Origin: Natronosalvus rutilus
Lineage (GTDB): Archaea; Halobacteriota; Halobacteria; Halobacteriales; Natrialbaceae
DNA length: 64,000 nucleotides
NCBI RefSeq assembly: GCF_024204665.1
Contig: NZ_CP100355.1
Span: 1,655,451 to 1,719,450, forward strand
Reading direction: 5' to 3'
This document shows positions 34,989-44,235 of this stretch, piece by piece. The translations under genes were made by a program, and so were the position numbers. Under the pieces are notes generated by a model. That model saw only the letters and a list, made by a program, of their open reading frames with translations, did no database searches and was not told the DNA's origin. The first letter of the stretch is position 1. Every line of letters begins with the position of its first letter.

Positions 34989-36788
34989 ATGACGCAGAGA
35001 CGAACCCTGCTGGACCTCGTCCTCGCGGTCGGGTTTCTCGCCGTGGCGACCGCGATCGCCGTCGCGCATCGATCCCCACCTTCGGGATACGAATGGTCCA
35101 TCTACACGGGCACGCCGACGCTCACCTGGGTTGCCTTGGGCCTCGCACTGGCTGTCGCGGTCGGGGTGACCATCGGCACTCGCGGGTGGTACCAGGCCGG
35201 CGCCATCGCCCTCGGCGGGCTCGCGGTGACGAGCATCGTCAGCCTGCCGGTGATCCGCAACTACCACTTCCAGGGGATGGGCGACTCGCTCACCCACCTG
35301 GGGTGGGTCCGGGACTTCGTCCAGGGGACGATGCAGCCCCACGAACTGTTCTACCCCGGGCTCCACGCCGTCGCGACGACCCTCCACCTCGGGGGCGGCG
35401 TCTCGATGGAGCGGGCGCTCCTGATCGCCGTCGTCCTCCTGTTCGTCCCGTTCGTCGTCTTCGTCCCGCTCATCGCACGCGACATCTCGGGAACGGGCGC
35501 CGCTGCCGGGTTCGCCGCCATCGCGTCCTGGATGGTGCTCCCCATCAACAACGTGGCGACGCACATGGGGCCGCACACGAACTCGAACGCGCTGTTCGTC
35601 GTCCCCGTCGCCCTCTTCGCGACCGTCGCCCTCGTGAGCCGCCGCTCGGACCTCGAGCGCCTTCCGTTCGGCATCTCGCCGTTCACCGTCTGCCTGTTTC
35701 TCGCGGGCGTGGGCCTCCTGCTGGTTCACCCCCAGCAGATGATCAACGTGGTCGTCTTCCTCGGAGCGCTCGCTGGGGTGCAGTACCTCGCGAAGCGCCG
35801 GTACGACGATCATCCGATGGTGCACCACCCGTCGCTGTTCGCGCCGGCGGTCATGCTCGGCGTCCTGTTCGTGGTCTGGGCGGCCGCGAACGCGCGGTTC
35901 CGACGCGCCTTCTCGGGGCTCGTCTCCGGCCTGTTCAGCCGCGACATCGGGACTGGCTCGACCGTCGGGCAGCGGGGCGGGTCGCTGACGGAACTGGGCG
36001 GCAGCCTGCTCGAACTGTTTGCGATCATGTTCCTCGTCGCCGCCGTGCTCGGGGCTATCGCGGCGCTGTTCGTCCTCGCGACGTGGCTCGGGCGAACGAG
36101 TCTGGATCCAGACGGCCGCTCGTACGTCACCTACTTCGCGCTCGCGCTGGTGCCCCTCGGCGGCATGTTCGTCGTCTACTTCCTCGGGACGCCGACGATG
36201 GCGTTCCGGCAGGTCGGCTTCATCTACGTCGTCCTGACGATCCTCTCGGGAATTGCCCTCGCGCACCTCTTCGGCTGGCTGACCGGACCGCTGACGACTC
36301 CGGGGGCGAACGCGCTCGCCGCCGTCTTCGTCGCGGCCTGTCTCGTCCTGACGCTCGTGACGCTGTTCACGTCGCCGCTGATCTACCAGCCGACCCAGCA
36401 CGTCACCGAACAGCAGCAGTTCGGCTACGACACCGCCCTCGAGCACCGGGTCGACGAGCAGTTGTACGCCGGCTTCGGCTACGGGATCAACCGCTACGGC
36501 GATGCCCACTACGGCACCGAGGCCGGGAGCGAGATCAACTACGACGGCGGCGCCGGCGGAGCAGTCCTCGTCGAGGAGTTCGAGGACGGCAACTACCGGG
36601 AGGCCTACCACGGTGCGGACTACTACTTTACCGTGAGTGCCTACGACAAGGCGCGCGAACTCGAGGTGTACGACGAACTCCACCACTCCGAGGCGGCGCT
36701 CGAGGAAATCGAGCGCGAGCCCTACGCGGACCGATTGATCTCGAGCGAGGAGTTTACGATGTATTCGGTGGAGGGGACGCCCTCCTGA
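34989..36788 (+). CDS. Polytopic GT-C-like membrane protein
   Basis: A 599-residue protein with about 12 hydrophobic helices, followed by a C-terminal soluble domain of about 120 residues. The first large loop carries GDSLTHLGWVRDFVQG, with an Asp in the position where GT-C glycosyltransferases (PMT, oligosaccharyltransferase families) keep their catalytic acidic residue. The tail (GYDTALEHRVDEQLYAGFGY, then EFTMYSVEG) may lie outside the membrane. A role in glycan or lipid-linked sugar transfer is a reasonable guess, not shown. Its neighbour across a divergent promoter is the PP-loop protein. Confidence 0.6.
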   Translation: MTQRRTLLDLVLAVGFLAVATAIAVAHRSPPSGYEWSIYTGTPTLTWVALGLALAVAVGVTIGTRGWYQAGAIALGGLAVTSIVSLPVIRNYHFQGMGDSLTHLGWVRDFVQGTMQPHELFYPGLHAVATTLHLGGGVSMERALLIAVVLLFVPFVVFVPLIARDISGTGAAAGFAAIASWMVLPINNVATHMGPHTNSNALFVVPVALFATVALVSRRSDLERLPFGISPFTVCLFLAGVGLLLVHPQQMINVVVFLGALAGVQYLAKRRYDDHPMVHHPSLFAPAVMLGVLFVVWAAANARFRRAFSGLVSGLFSRDIGTGSTVGQRGGSLTELGGSLLELFAIMFLVAAVLGAIAALFVLATWLGRTSLDPDGRSYVTYFALALVPLGGMFVVYFLGTPTMAFRQVGFIYVVLTILSGIALAHLFGWLTGPLTTPGANALAAVFVAACLVLTLVTLFTSPLIYQPTQHVTEQQQFGYDTALEHRVDEQLYAGFGYGINRYGDAHYGTEAGSEINYDGGAGGAVLVEEFEDGNYREAYHGADYYFTVSAYDKARELEVYDELHHSEAALEEIEREPYADRLISSEEFTMYSVEGTPS

Positions 36789-36818
36789 TTCCTGAACGCG
36801 GCCGTCGATAGTCCGGCG

Positions 36819-37436
36819 TCAGTTATCGACGCCTGCACCCGTCGGCGCGTCCGGCAATTCCTGTTTGTCGACCTCGATTCCCAGCTCCTCGAGGGCGGCC
36901 TCCATGTGTCGTTCCTCGGCGAAGTCCGATTCGTCCTCCTCGCGGATCCGCTGGGTCGTCGCGAGTACCTCGGCGCGGCGGTCGTCCGGAATCGAGAACT
37001 TGTCCGTGGCGAGTTCGATGGTCAGGCCGTTGTTGTCCCTGGTATACAGCGAGTGGAAGATGCCCCGGTCGAACTCGTTGTAGCCGTAGCCGGCCTCCTC
37101 GAGGGCCTCCCGGGTGTCGACGAATCGCTCGGGATCGATGCTAAACGCGAGGTGGTGGACTGAACCGATCTGGTGGCGAAGCGGTGCCGGGTTCGACTGG
37201 CGGTCGTCGCTCACGAAGAACGTGATGATCCGGCCGTCCCCGGTGTCGAAGAAGAGGTGCGTCGATGTCGGGTCGTCGAGGTTCGGCTGTTTCAGAACGA
37301 GGGGCATCCCCAGCACGTCCCGGTAGTAGGCGATGGTGTCCTCGGTGTTCGAACCGATTAGCGTAATGTGATCGGTGCCGGTGGTCTGAATGGGGCTGTC
37401 GGGTCGGTCGGCGGTGATCTCGAAGTCGTCGCTCAT
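36819..37436 (-). CDS. Glyoxalase/VOC family dioxygenase-like protein
   Basis: A 205-residue protein of the vicinal-oxygen-chelate superfamily. The N-terminal module GTDHITLIGSNTEDTIAYYRD and the second VOC module GSVHHLAFSIDPERFVDTRE carry the His residues (HITL, HHLAF) and a C-terminal NGLTIELAT with a Glu ligand for a metal. This suits a ring-cleaving dioxygenase or glyoxalase-like enzyme. The substrate is unknown. ATG 37436 was chosen over 37463 because the conserved sequence starts near the acidic SDDFEITAD. Confidence 0.82.
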   Translation of the reverse strand: MSDDFEITADRPDSPIQTTGTDHITLIGSNTEDTIAYYRDVLGMPLVLKQPNLDDPTSTHLFFDTGDGRIITFFVSDDRQSNPAPLRHQIGSVHHLAFSIDPERFVDTREALEEAGYGYNEFDRGIFHSLYTRDNNGLTIELATDKFSIPDDRRAEVLATTQRIREEDESDFAEERHMEAALEELGIEVDKQELPDAPTGAGVDN

Positions 37437-37806
37437 ACCTCCTCGTAGGCGCTGGACGTACATACCTTTCCGCTAACGTCGGTGTCACCCGGAGCCAAAT
37501 CGCGACTCGAGTACGCCGTCGCTCACCGCCGTTACCGCTCGCGAGGACGCCACCGCCAGGTCACGGCACCGCCACAACCACCACACACACGGCCGGGAAC
37601 GGCGCTCGAGCGCGGCGTACGCAGCGAGAGCGCCGTGACCCGGGGGAGGGCAGGTTCTCGTCGGGACGACGCGGTCGTGGGGCGCTTCGGTTGTGAACTA
37701 GCTCAATCGTCCTCGAGACCGGGACCCAACTCGACGCCGAACCCACTTAACGCGTGCATCTGGCCACCCTCGAACCTACCCAAACGCGCTCACAAGCGAC
37801 CGTCAG
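37437..37806. other. Gene-free intergenic stretch
   Basis: About 370 nt between the VOC gene and the small membrane gene. I looked for tRNA, RNase P RNA and SRP RNA signatures and for short ORFs and found nothing convincing. It is GC-rich with only mild AT clusters near 37700-37755. Confidence 0.45.
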
Positions 37807-38322
37807 ATGTCACTCGAGTCCGCCGCCGCGCGCACCGACTGGGACGGCACCGTCCCCAACGCCTTCGATCTACGGGTCGTCGCCCTCGTCTTCGTGGCCT
37901 CCGGCTTCGCGGCCTCCGCGAACCTCACCGCGGGCGGCCTCGAGTTCGCCCTCGTCGCCTTCGGAACGCTGGTCGTCGCGGGACTCGCCGCTCACTGGCT
38001 CGGTCAGCGCCGTGTCCGCCGCGTGACCGAATCGCTCGTCGAGCAGTGGGTCGCCGCCGGCGGGAGCGTCGAGTCGGTCACCCGCTCGGCCTCCTGGCTG
38101 CGAACGGAGTGGATCGTCCGGACGAACGAGGGGCCAGTCACCGTCGGCGGCCTGGCACTGGTCCCGATCTCGCGGGTGTCGATCACCTGGCGCGGGCTGG
38201 GGGAGTCACACGCGGTTTCGGCGGCGAGCGCCGACCTCGAGTCGCTGGCCGCGGAGTGGTACGCGGAGATTTTCGAGCCCGGGCGGAAACGTGTTCGAGA
38301 GACGCCGTCTCGAGCATCGTAG
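37807..38322 (+). CDS. Hypothetical membrane protein
   Basis: A 171-residue protein with two hydrophobic helices near the N-terminus (VVALVFVASGFAASANLTAG, about 24-43, and EFALVAFGTLVVAGLAAHWL, about 46-65), then a soluble domain of about 100 residues (VESVTRSASWLRTEWIVRTN) ending in a basic tail. No family recognised. It precedes pstB on the same strand by 207 bp, too far to imply an operon. Confidence 0.65.
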   Translation: MSLESAAARTDWDGTVPNAFDLRVVALVFVASGFAASANLTAGGLEFALVAFGTLVVAGLAAHWLGQRRVRRVTESLVEQWVAAGGSVESVTRSASWLRTEWIVRTNEGPVTVGGLALVPISRVSITWRGLGESHAVSAASADLESLAAEWYAEIFEPGRKRVRETPSRAS

Positions 38323-38529
38323 CGGCGACTGCCGGACGAACGATTCGACTTGCCTTCGGGAACGACTCGGCGCTTTCGGGATGACCCGGCGCCTCCGAGA
38401 GCAATCTTCACCCGCCACAGCCGAAGGCCGCGACCAAGTCTCCCTCTCGAGCGTGCCCTGTTCTCGACCGTGTACGCTACGCGTCCACAACAGGTAACTG
38501 CTCGAAGGGTGACTAGGCACCTACTGCGC

Positions 38530-39387
38530 ATGACCGCCAACCGAGCCGAGTCCGAAGGGCGTTCCGACGCGACCGGCGACTCCGGCGTGACCTCGATGAC
38601 CGAGATCGCCAGCCCGCGAGGATCGCCCGGGGTCGAGTCGCCCGTGATCCAATCGCGCGACCTCGACGTCTTCTACGGTGAGACCCAGGCGCTCGACGGC
38701 ATCACGATGGACATTCCCGAACGACGGGTGACGGCGCTCATCGGGCCCTCGGGCTGTGGGAAGTCGACGTTCTTGCGATCGATCAACCGCATGAACGACC
38801 TCATCGACGTCGCTCGCGTCGAGGGCGACCTGTTCTTCCACGGCAAGAACGTCTACGACGACGACGTCGACCCCGTCGCGCTCCGCCGGAAGATCGGAAT
38901 GATCTTCCAGCAACCGAACCCCTTCCCGAAGAGCATCTTCGACAACGTCGCCTACGGACTCCGGGTCCAGGGCAAGGACGACGACCTCGAGGAGCAGGTT
39001 CGCACCGCCCTCGAGCGTGCCGCGCTGCTCGAGGAGGTCGAGGATCAACTGGACTCGAGCGGTCTCGACCTCTCGGGCGGACAGCAACAACGCCTCTGTA
39101 TCGCCCGCGCCATCGCGACCGACCCGGAGGTCATTCTGATGGACGAGCCAGCGTCGGCGCTCGACCCCGTCGCCACCTCGAAGATCGAGGATCTGGTCGA
39201 GACCCTGGCCGAGGAGTACACCGTCGTGATCGTCACCCACAACATGCAGCAGGCGGCCCGAATTTCGGACAAGACGGCCGTCTTCCTCACCGGCGGGGAA
39301 CTCGTGGAGTTCGACGACACGACGAAGATTTTCGAGAACCCCGAGAGCCAGCGCGTCGAGGACTACATCACCGGGAAATTCGGATAA
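38530..39387 (+). CDS. pstB: Phosphate ABC transporter ATP-binding protein PstB
   Basis: A 285-residue ABC ATPase. Walker [10 protein letters not shown] (72-80), Q-loop in [20 protein letters not shown], signature LSGGQQQ (181-187), Walker [13 protein letters not shown] (202 onward) and [17 protein letters not shown]. The QQPNPFP and MQQAARISD segments are diagnostic of PstB, which energises PstSCA phosphate uptake. The N-terminal about 35 residues are acidic and non-conserved; ATG 38596 is an alternative start. No pstS, pstC, pstA or phoU lies within the window, so the gene is isolated from its partners. Confidence 0.92.
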   Translation: MTANRAESEGRSDATGDSGVTSMTEIASPRGSPGVESPVIQSRDLDVFYGETQALDGITMDIPERRVTALIGPSGCGKSTFLRSINRMNDLIDVARVEGDLFFHGKNVYDDDVDPVALRRKIGMIFQQPNPFPKSIFDNVAYGLRVQGKDDDLEEQVRTALERAALLEEVEDQLDSSGLDLSGGQQQRLCIARAIATDPEVILMDEPASALDPVATSKIEDLVETLAEEYTVVIVTHNMQQAARISDKTAVFLTGGELVEFDDTTKIFENPESQRVEDYITGKFG

Positions 39388-39581
39388 CTCGAGGCGTTCG
39401 GCTGTTTCTCGCGTTTGTGGCTATCTCGAGCGACGGCCTGGTGCGGACAGTTCGGGGATCGGCCATTCAGGTGGTTCGGAACACTCGACTACTCGAGGCG
39501 GACGATTTGGGACAATCGGTCACTCGAGGTGGACGGTTCGGTGCGCTCCGTTGCTCGAGCCCGGCGGTTCAGTTCTCTCGA

Positions 39582-39791
39582 TCACTCCAGGTAGCCCAGC
39601 CCCCGGAGCTGTTCGGCGATTTCCTCGAACTCGGCCTCCGTGAGCTGACCGGATTTCTGGTGTTGAATCACGATGCTCCGCAGGAGAAATCGGGTGAGAT
39701 CGCTCGTACTCTGAAAGCTCGTGCCCTCGATGGTCTCCTCGACGCGCGCCGCGAGATCCTTCGGGATCGAGACCGTCGTATATTCGGTCAT
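39582..39791 (-). CDS. Ribbon-helix-helix (CopG-like) regulator
   Basis: A 69-residue protein with TTVSIPKDLAARVEETI (the beta strand and first helix of a ribbon-helix-helix fold) followed by TSDLTRFLLRSIVIQHQKS. Such proteins bind DNA as dimers and often repress their own promoter. ATG 39791 was chosen; the frame to 39857 adds a non-conserved arm. It is divergent from the gene at 39912. Confidence 0.75.
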   Translation of the reverse strand: MTEYTTVSIPKDLAARVEETIEGTSFQSTSDLTRFLLRSIVIQHQKSGQLTEAEFEEIAEQLRGLGYLE

Positions 39792-39911
39792 CTCGTGTCG
39801 AAACTGGGCGACGGACCGGCGTAAAGATTCCCACTGCAGGCGAGAATCCGTGAGCACTCGAGCCGTCTCGAGAGCGTAGCCATTTTCGGTCCTGAGATGT
39901 TATGACTCCCC

Positions 39912-40241
39912 ATGGGAGTCCGGCCACCATCGAACGGTCCCGACGACGAGCCGACGAGCATCGAATTCGGCATCGCCGCCGTCGACGCCCGCCTCAAACG
40001 AGCCGACCTCTCGTTTCCCGCCTCGAGAGCGGACGTCTCGGCTGCACTCGGCGATGCCAACATCCCCTACGACGTTCACGGGAATACGGTCGGACTCGAG
40101 ACGGTGCTCGAGCACGTCGACCGGGAGCGATTCGAGAGCCGGCAGGAGTTGCTCAACGCCTTACATCCCGTCTTCGAGGAGTATCGCAAGAACCATTCGG
40201 GCGGCTTTTTCAGGCAGGTCCGGACGTTGCTTCCGTTCTGA
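39912..40241 (+). CDS. Conserved small haloarchaeal protein (DUF5789-like)
   Basis: A 109-residue soluble protein (IEFGIAAVDARLKRADLSFP, then YDVHGNTVGLETVLEHVDRE) ending QVRTLLPF. The pattern resembles the haloarchaeal DUF5789 family from memory. There is no known function. Its start ATG 39912 is preceded by an out-of-frame ATG at 39902. Confidence 0.65.
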   Translation: MGVRPPSNGPDDEPTSIEFGIAAVDARLKRADLSFPASRADVSAALGDANIPYDVHGNTVGLETVLEHVDRERFESRQELLNALHPVFEEYRKNHSGGFFRQVRTLLPF

Positions 40242-40242
40242 T

Positions 40243-40349
40243 CAGTTTGGTTCGACGCCCCCTTTGACCGTATCAGTTCAACGCTCCTTCTGACCGTGTC
40301 GGTTCGACGTTCGTCCTGGCCGTGTCAGTTCGACGTTAATCCTGGTCAG
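40243..40349 (+). repeat. Four degenerate tandem repeats of about 26 bp
   Basis: Units: 40243-40273 (with a 5-bp expansion), 40274-40299, 40300-40325 and 40326-40349. The core is cagttcgacg...tgaccgtgt. They start 2 bp after the DUF5789-like stop and end before aglJ's end, between convergent genes, so a role in termination is possible. No ORF crosses them convincingly. Confidence 0.6.
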
Positions 40350-40384
40350 TCCTCGACCCGCCTCGAGAGCCGCCAGCATCAGTT

Positions 40385-41461
40385 CTACCGATCGTCTCGA
40401 TCCCGGCGACTCTCGAGGCGAACTTGCTCGAGGCGTCGTCGCTGTTCGCGGTGGAGGGTGACGATCATGTCCGAGAGGACGCCGAACATGAGCAACTGGA
40501 CGCCGAGCAAGATCGCGGCCGCGGAGACGACCGCGAGGATTTCATGGCCGGTGCTGAACTGGATCCAGCGCCAGAGCACGTAAGTCGCGAGGGCGATTCC
40601 CGAGATGACCGACGCGGCGCCGACGCTCCCAAAGTAAAACAGTGGGTTGTTCGTCTTCGCCAGCGAGTACAACGTCAGGATGATCGTCCCACCGTCCCAG
40701 AGGGGGTGGAGGTTCGTCTCCGATTCGTCGGGTCGCGCCCGGTAACTCACCGGGACGACGGCCGTCTCGATGCCGTGGCGGACGCACTCGACGGCGAGTT
40801 CCGTCTCGATGGTGAACCCGTCGGAATCGAGGAGGAGTCGCTCGAACGAGTCGCGGGTGAACGCGCGATAGCCCGAGAGGATGTCCTCGTAGTTCGCCCC
40901 GTGGATGAACCCGAACGCGCCGTTGATCATCCGGTTACCGAACCCGTTGATGCGCTTCATCGCGTCGTCGTCCATGTTCGCGAAGCGATTTCCGATGACG
41001 TGTTCGTATCCCTGGGACAGGGGCTCGAGCATCGTTTCGGCGTCGGCCGGGTCGTAGGTGCCGTCGCCGTCGAGCATGAGGACGTAGCGGGCGTCGACGT
41101 ACTCGACGGCTTCGCGGACGGCCTGCCCTTTCCCGGAGCCGGACTGGGTCAACACACGAGCGCCGTGCTCGCGGGCGATGTCGCGCGTGCCGTCGCTCGA
41201 GTCGCCGTCGACGACGAGGACGTTCTCGTAGCCGCGTTCGCGAAAGCGGTCGATGATCTCTCCAATGGTCGCGGCCTCCTCGAGTGTGGGGAGCAGAATA
41301 CAGACCTGTTCGGGCGGCAGTGGGTGGTCGATGGTCGACGAGCCAGACTCCTCGTCGGCGTCGCTAGTCGCGTTCGCGTCGCCATCCGCGTCAGCGTTCT
41401 CGTCCGCGGGTGATGCGTCGCCGTCGGAAGCGGCGGACTCGATCCCTGCGTGCTCGTCCAT
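40385..41461 (-). CDS. aglJ: Dolichol-phosphate glycosyltransferase AglJ-like
   Basis: A 358-residue GT2 glycosyltransferase. An acidic N-terminal arm (1-50) precedes the GT-A core: CILLPTLEEAATIGE (54-68), VVDGDSSDGT, and the catalytic DGD at 131-133 in LMLDGDGTYDP. Two C-terminal helices (SVGAASVISGIALATYVLWR, then LAVVSAAAILLGVQLLMFGV) anchor it. In Haloferax AglJ adds the first sugar of the N-linked glycan to dolichol phosphate, and the same family signature is seen. It is downstream of aglM by 91 bp on the same strand, likely a pathway pair. ATG 41461 is chosen over 41533. Confidence 0.85.
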   Translation of the reverse strand: MDEHAGIESAASDGDASPADENADADGDANATSDADEESGSSTIDHPLPPEQVCILLPTLEEAATIGEIIDRFRERGYENVLVVDGDSSDGTRDIAREHGARVLTQSGSGKGQAVREAVEYVDARYVLMLDGDGTYDPADAETMLEPLSQGYEHVIGNRFANMDDDAMKRINGFGNRMINGAFGFIHGANYEDILSGYRAFTRDSFERLLLDSDGFTIETELAVECVRHGIETAVVPVSYRARPDESETNLHPLWDGGTIILTLYSLAKTNNPLFYFGSVGAASVISGIALATYVLWRWIQFSTGHEILAVVSAAAILLGVQLLMFGVLSDMIVTLHREQRRRLEQVRLESRRDRDDR

Positions 41462-41552
41462 TGGAATGCACTCGACGCCCGCACTGGAAAAACGTACTGG
41501 TGTATCCGGTGAGTGTTCGGCTTCTCGAACCAAGTAAGGTCTCCCTGACGGC

Positions 41553-42863
41553 TTACCAGGTGAGACCCTCGTAGACCTCGAGATCAGCCTCGGAGACGTC
41601 GATTCGGCGACCGTCGACGAGCACTCGTGTGGTCATCCGTTCGAGTGCTCCTGTGAGGTCGTCGAACTCGGGCCAGTCTGTCGCGACGACGGCCCCGTCG
41701 GCGCCCTCGAGAGCCTCCGCGGCGCTCGCGGCGTACTCGAGGCCGTCGCGGTCGGCGTACGCGGGGTACGTAGACTGCAGGTTCTCGGTGGCGACCGGAT
41801 CGTAGCCGACGACGGTCGCGCCTCGCTCGAGGAGGGAGTCGATGACCTCGAGCGCGCGGGACTTCCGGACGTCGTCGGTCCCGGGTTTGAACGACAGTCC
41901 GAGGACGGCGATCCGGGCGCCCTCGAGGTCGACGTGGTTCGATAACAGGTCAACGAGCCGACGGGGCTGGCCGTCGTTGACGCGGACGACGGCGTCCAGG
42001 AGTTCGGGATCGTAGCCTTGCTCTCGCGCGCCCGCTCGAAGGGCGTTGACGTCTTTGGGGAAACAGGAGCCGCCCCAGCCGAGTCCCGAGCGCATGAATT
42101 GCTCGGAAATGCGGTTGTCGAGCCCGACGGCGTCGAGCACTTCGTAGGCGTCGACGCCGTAGGCCTTGGCGACGTTCCCGAGTTCGTTCACCAGCGAGAC
42201 CTTCGAGGCGAGGAAGGCGTTGTTGGCGTACTTGATCAACTCGGCCTCGCGGACGCCCGTCTCGACGAAGTCCGCTCCGCGCTCGCGCATGGGGGCGTAG
42301 AGTTCCCGCAGGGTGTCGGCGGCCGCCGAGTCGGTCGCCCCGACGACGACCTTCTCGGGCTCGAGGAAGTCCTCGACGGCGGTGCCCATCCGGAGGAACT
42401 CGGGGTTCATCGCCAGCTCGAGGCCCTCGCCCACAGGTCGTCCGCTCGCCTTGCTGACTATCGGGCCGACGACGTCCTCGGTCGTCCCCGGCAACACGGT
42501 GCTCTTGACGACGACGAGGTGGTCGCCGTCCTTCTCGGCGAGGGCCGCCCCGAGCGACTCCGAGGCCGCGCGCATCGCCGTCAGGTCGAGGCTGCCGTCG
42601 TCGTGTTGTGGCGTCGGCAGACAGAGGAAGGTGAGGTCACTGTCGCGAACGGCGCCGTAGTCGGTAGTCGCCCGCAACCGCTCGCCCGCGTTCTCGGCGA
42701 TTCGTTCCGCGAGGCCCGCTTCGTGGATGGGGGCTTCGCCGGCGTTGATCGTGTCGACGACGTCCTGGTCGATCTCGACGTTCGTGACGTCGTGACCGAG
42801 GTCCGCAAGACAGGCCGCGATCGTCGTGCCGACGTAGCCGCTGCCGACGATAGAGACGTTCAT
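41553..42863 (-). CDS. aglM: UDP-glucose/nucleotide-sugar 6-dehydrogenase (AglM)
   Basis: A 436-residue UDP-sugar dehydrogenase. GSGYVG (7-12) binds NAD, the catalytic Cys267 lies in GGSCFPKDVNAL, and the C-terminal domain carries VLGLSFKPGTDDVRKSRA. It makes UDP-glucuronic acid by two-step NAD-dependent oxidation, feeding N-glycan hexuronic acids, as AglM does in Haloferax. It starts at ATG 42863, with aglJ next on the strand. The frame's continuation to 43268 is antisense to the methyltransferase gene. Confidence 0.92.
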   Translation of the reverse strand: MNVSIVGSGYVGTTIAACLADLGHDVTNVEIDQDVVDTINAGEAPIHEAGLAERIAENAGERLRATTDYGAVRDSDLTFLCLPTPQHDDGSLDLTAMRAASESLGAALAEKDGDHLVVVKSTVLPGTTEDVVGPIVSKASGRPVGEGLELAMNPEFLRMGTAVEDFLEPEKVVVGATDSAAADTLRELYAPMRERGADFVETGVREAELIKYANNAFLASKVSLVNELGNVAKAYGVDAYEVLDAVGLDNRISEQFMRSGLGWGGSCFPKDVNALRAGAREQGYDPELLDAVVRVNDGQPRRLVDLLSNHVDLEGARIAVLGLSFKPGTDDVRKSRALEVIDSLLERGATVVGYDPVATENLQSTYPAYADRDGLEYAASAAEALEGADGAVVATDWPEFDDLTGALERMTTRVLVDGRRIDVSEADLEVYEGLTW

Positions 42864-42970
42864 ACGATGCTCAAGGCACCCGGTGGGGTAGTGATTTTTG
42901 GGTTCGTCGCCCGCCGTGTCCGCGTCGGGACCACCAACACGGATAGTCCTGCGGTACGTATTGGAAGCCC

Positions 42971-43609
42971 ATGGCGACGGATGACTCCTCCCACCCGCTG
43001 CTCGCGGCGATTTACGACCCGGCGACCGCACTCGCCGAACGAACCTTGCTTCGCCCCCACCGCGAGTACCTGGTCGACGGCCTCGAGGGCCGGGTGCTCG
43101 ACGTCGGCGCGGGAACGGGTGCCCTCTTTCCGTACTTCGCCCAGGTGCCCGACGGAGACGCGACGTTCCACGCCATCGAACCCGATCCGCACATGCGCCG
43201 CCAGGCCGCGTCGATGGCCGCCGACCTGGCTCTCGCGGTTGACCTGCGAGACGCCCGGGCAGAGGCACTTCCCTACCAGGATGAGTCCTTCGACGTCGTC
43301 GTCGCCTCGCTGGTCTTCTGTACGATTCCGGGCGCCGAGGCCGCCCTCGCGGAAGTCAAGCGCGTCCTCCGTCCCGGCGGCGAGTTCCGCTTTCTCGAGC
43401 ACGTTCGAGACGACGGCTGGCGCGGGCGGGTTCAGTCGCTGGTCGAACCGCTCTGGAAACGGGCCGCCGGCGGCTGTCATCTGACTCGACAGACCGCGTC
43501 GCTGTTCGCGGCCGACCGGGCATTCGACGTGACTGAACTCGAGCGGATCAACCTCGGCGTGACGCCGGTGCGGCCGTTCGTCCGGGGCCGGATGCGAAAA
43601 CGGGTGTGA
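42971..43609 (+). CDS. Class I SAM-dependent methyltransferase
   Basis: A 212-residue methyltransferase. Motif I is RVLDVGAGTGALFPYF (about 41-56), the acidic SAM-ribose site is AIEPDPHMRRQ, and VVASLVFCTIPGAEAALAEV with LRPGGEFRFLEHV completes the core. This pattern is of the UbiE/METTL7 type. The acceptor is unknown. It is divergent from aglM with 107 bp between starts, so co-regulation is conceivable, and convergent with the next methyltransferase. Confidence 0.88.
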   Translation: MATDDSSHPLLAAIYDPATALAERTLLRPHREYLVDGLEGRVLDVGAGTGALFPYFAQVPDGDATFHAIEPDPHMRRQAASMAADLALAVDLRDARAEALPYQDESFDVVVASLVFCTIPGAEAALAEVKRVLRPGGEFRFLEHVRDDGWRGRVQSLVEPLWKRAAGGCHLTRQTASLFAADRAFDVTELERINLGVTPVRPFVRGRMRKRV

Positions 43610-43666
43610 GGGGAACCGAACGCTCCTCGAGCGTCGCGGTACGGACGAACGATGCTCGGGCGTTGG

Positions 43667-44227
43667 CTACTCGAGCGTCGCGACCAGCAAGAACGTCTCC
43701 GGGCGAACCGCCACGTGCTCGAGGGCGAAGCCTGCCGTCTCGAGTGCCTCGGTCGCCTCGTCGGCGCTGTAGCGCTCGTCGGTCGGCGGGCCGTCCTGGC
43801 CGGTGCCGCTCGCGGCCCAGTCGACGATGGCGAGTCGCCCACCCGGCGCCAGGACGCGGGTAATCTCCTCGAGGGCCGCCTCGCTCGCGAACTCGTGGTA
43901 GGTCATCGTGGAGAACGCGGCGTCGACGTCCCCGTCCTCGAACGGGAGGTCGCTCACGTCCGCCGTGACGAGGTCGACGTTCTCGGGGACGCCCTTCTCG
44001 CGGTAGTAGTTGTGCATCGCATCCTGGAGGTCGACGGCGTACACCGTCTCGACGTGCGGGGCCACGTCGTCGGTGAAAAAGCCCGTCCCGCTCCCGAGGT
44101 CGGCCACGGTGTCGGTTTCTGCGGGGTCGAGCGCCCAGCACAACTCCTCCCTCGAGCAGAATCGGTACCGGCGCTCTGCGCGCTCGAGCTTGTCCGCCCG
44201 CGAGGCGTCGAAAGTGTGGTGTCCCAT
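43667..44227 (-). CDS. Class I SAM-dependent methyltransferase
   Basis: A 186-residue methyltransferase with TVADLGSGTGFFTDDVA (motif I, about 58-74) and VDLVTADVSDLPFEDGDVD (motif III region), then FSTMTYHEFASEAAL and LAPGGRLAIVDW. It is of UbiE/COQ5 type without a known substrate. It lies 8 bp downstream of the DUF302 gene on the same strand and so is probably co-transcribed with it. Confidence 0.88.
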   Translation of the reverse strand: MGHHTFDASRADKLERAERRYRFCSREELCWALDPAETDTVADLGSGTGFFTDDVAPHVETVYAVDLQDAMHNYYREKGVPENVDLVTADVSDLPFEDGDVDAAFSTMTYHEFASEAALEEITRVLAPGGRLAIVDWAASGTGQDGPPTDERYSADEATEALETAGFALEHVAVRPETFLLVATLE

Positions 44228-44235
44228 GATCGGCG

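Noticed and set aside
37437-37806. Possible non-coding RNA (SRP or RNase P RNA) in a 370-nt gap
   Set aside because: None of the conserved sequence elements of these RNAs could be located, and no promoter-like AT cluster precedes it.
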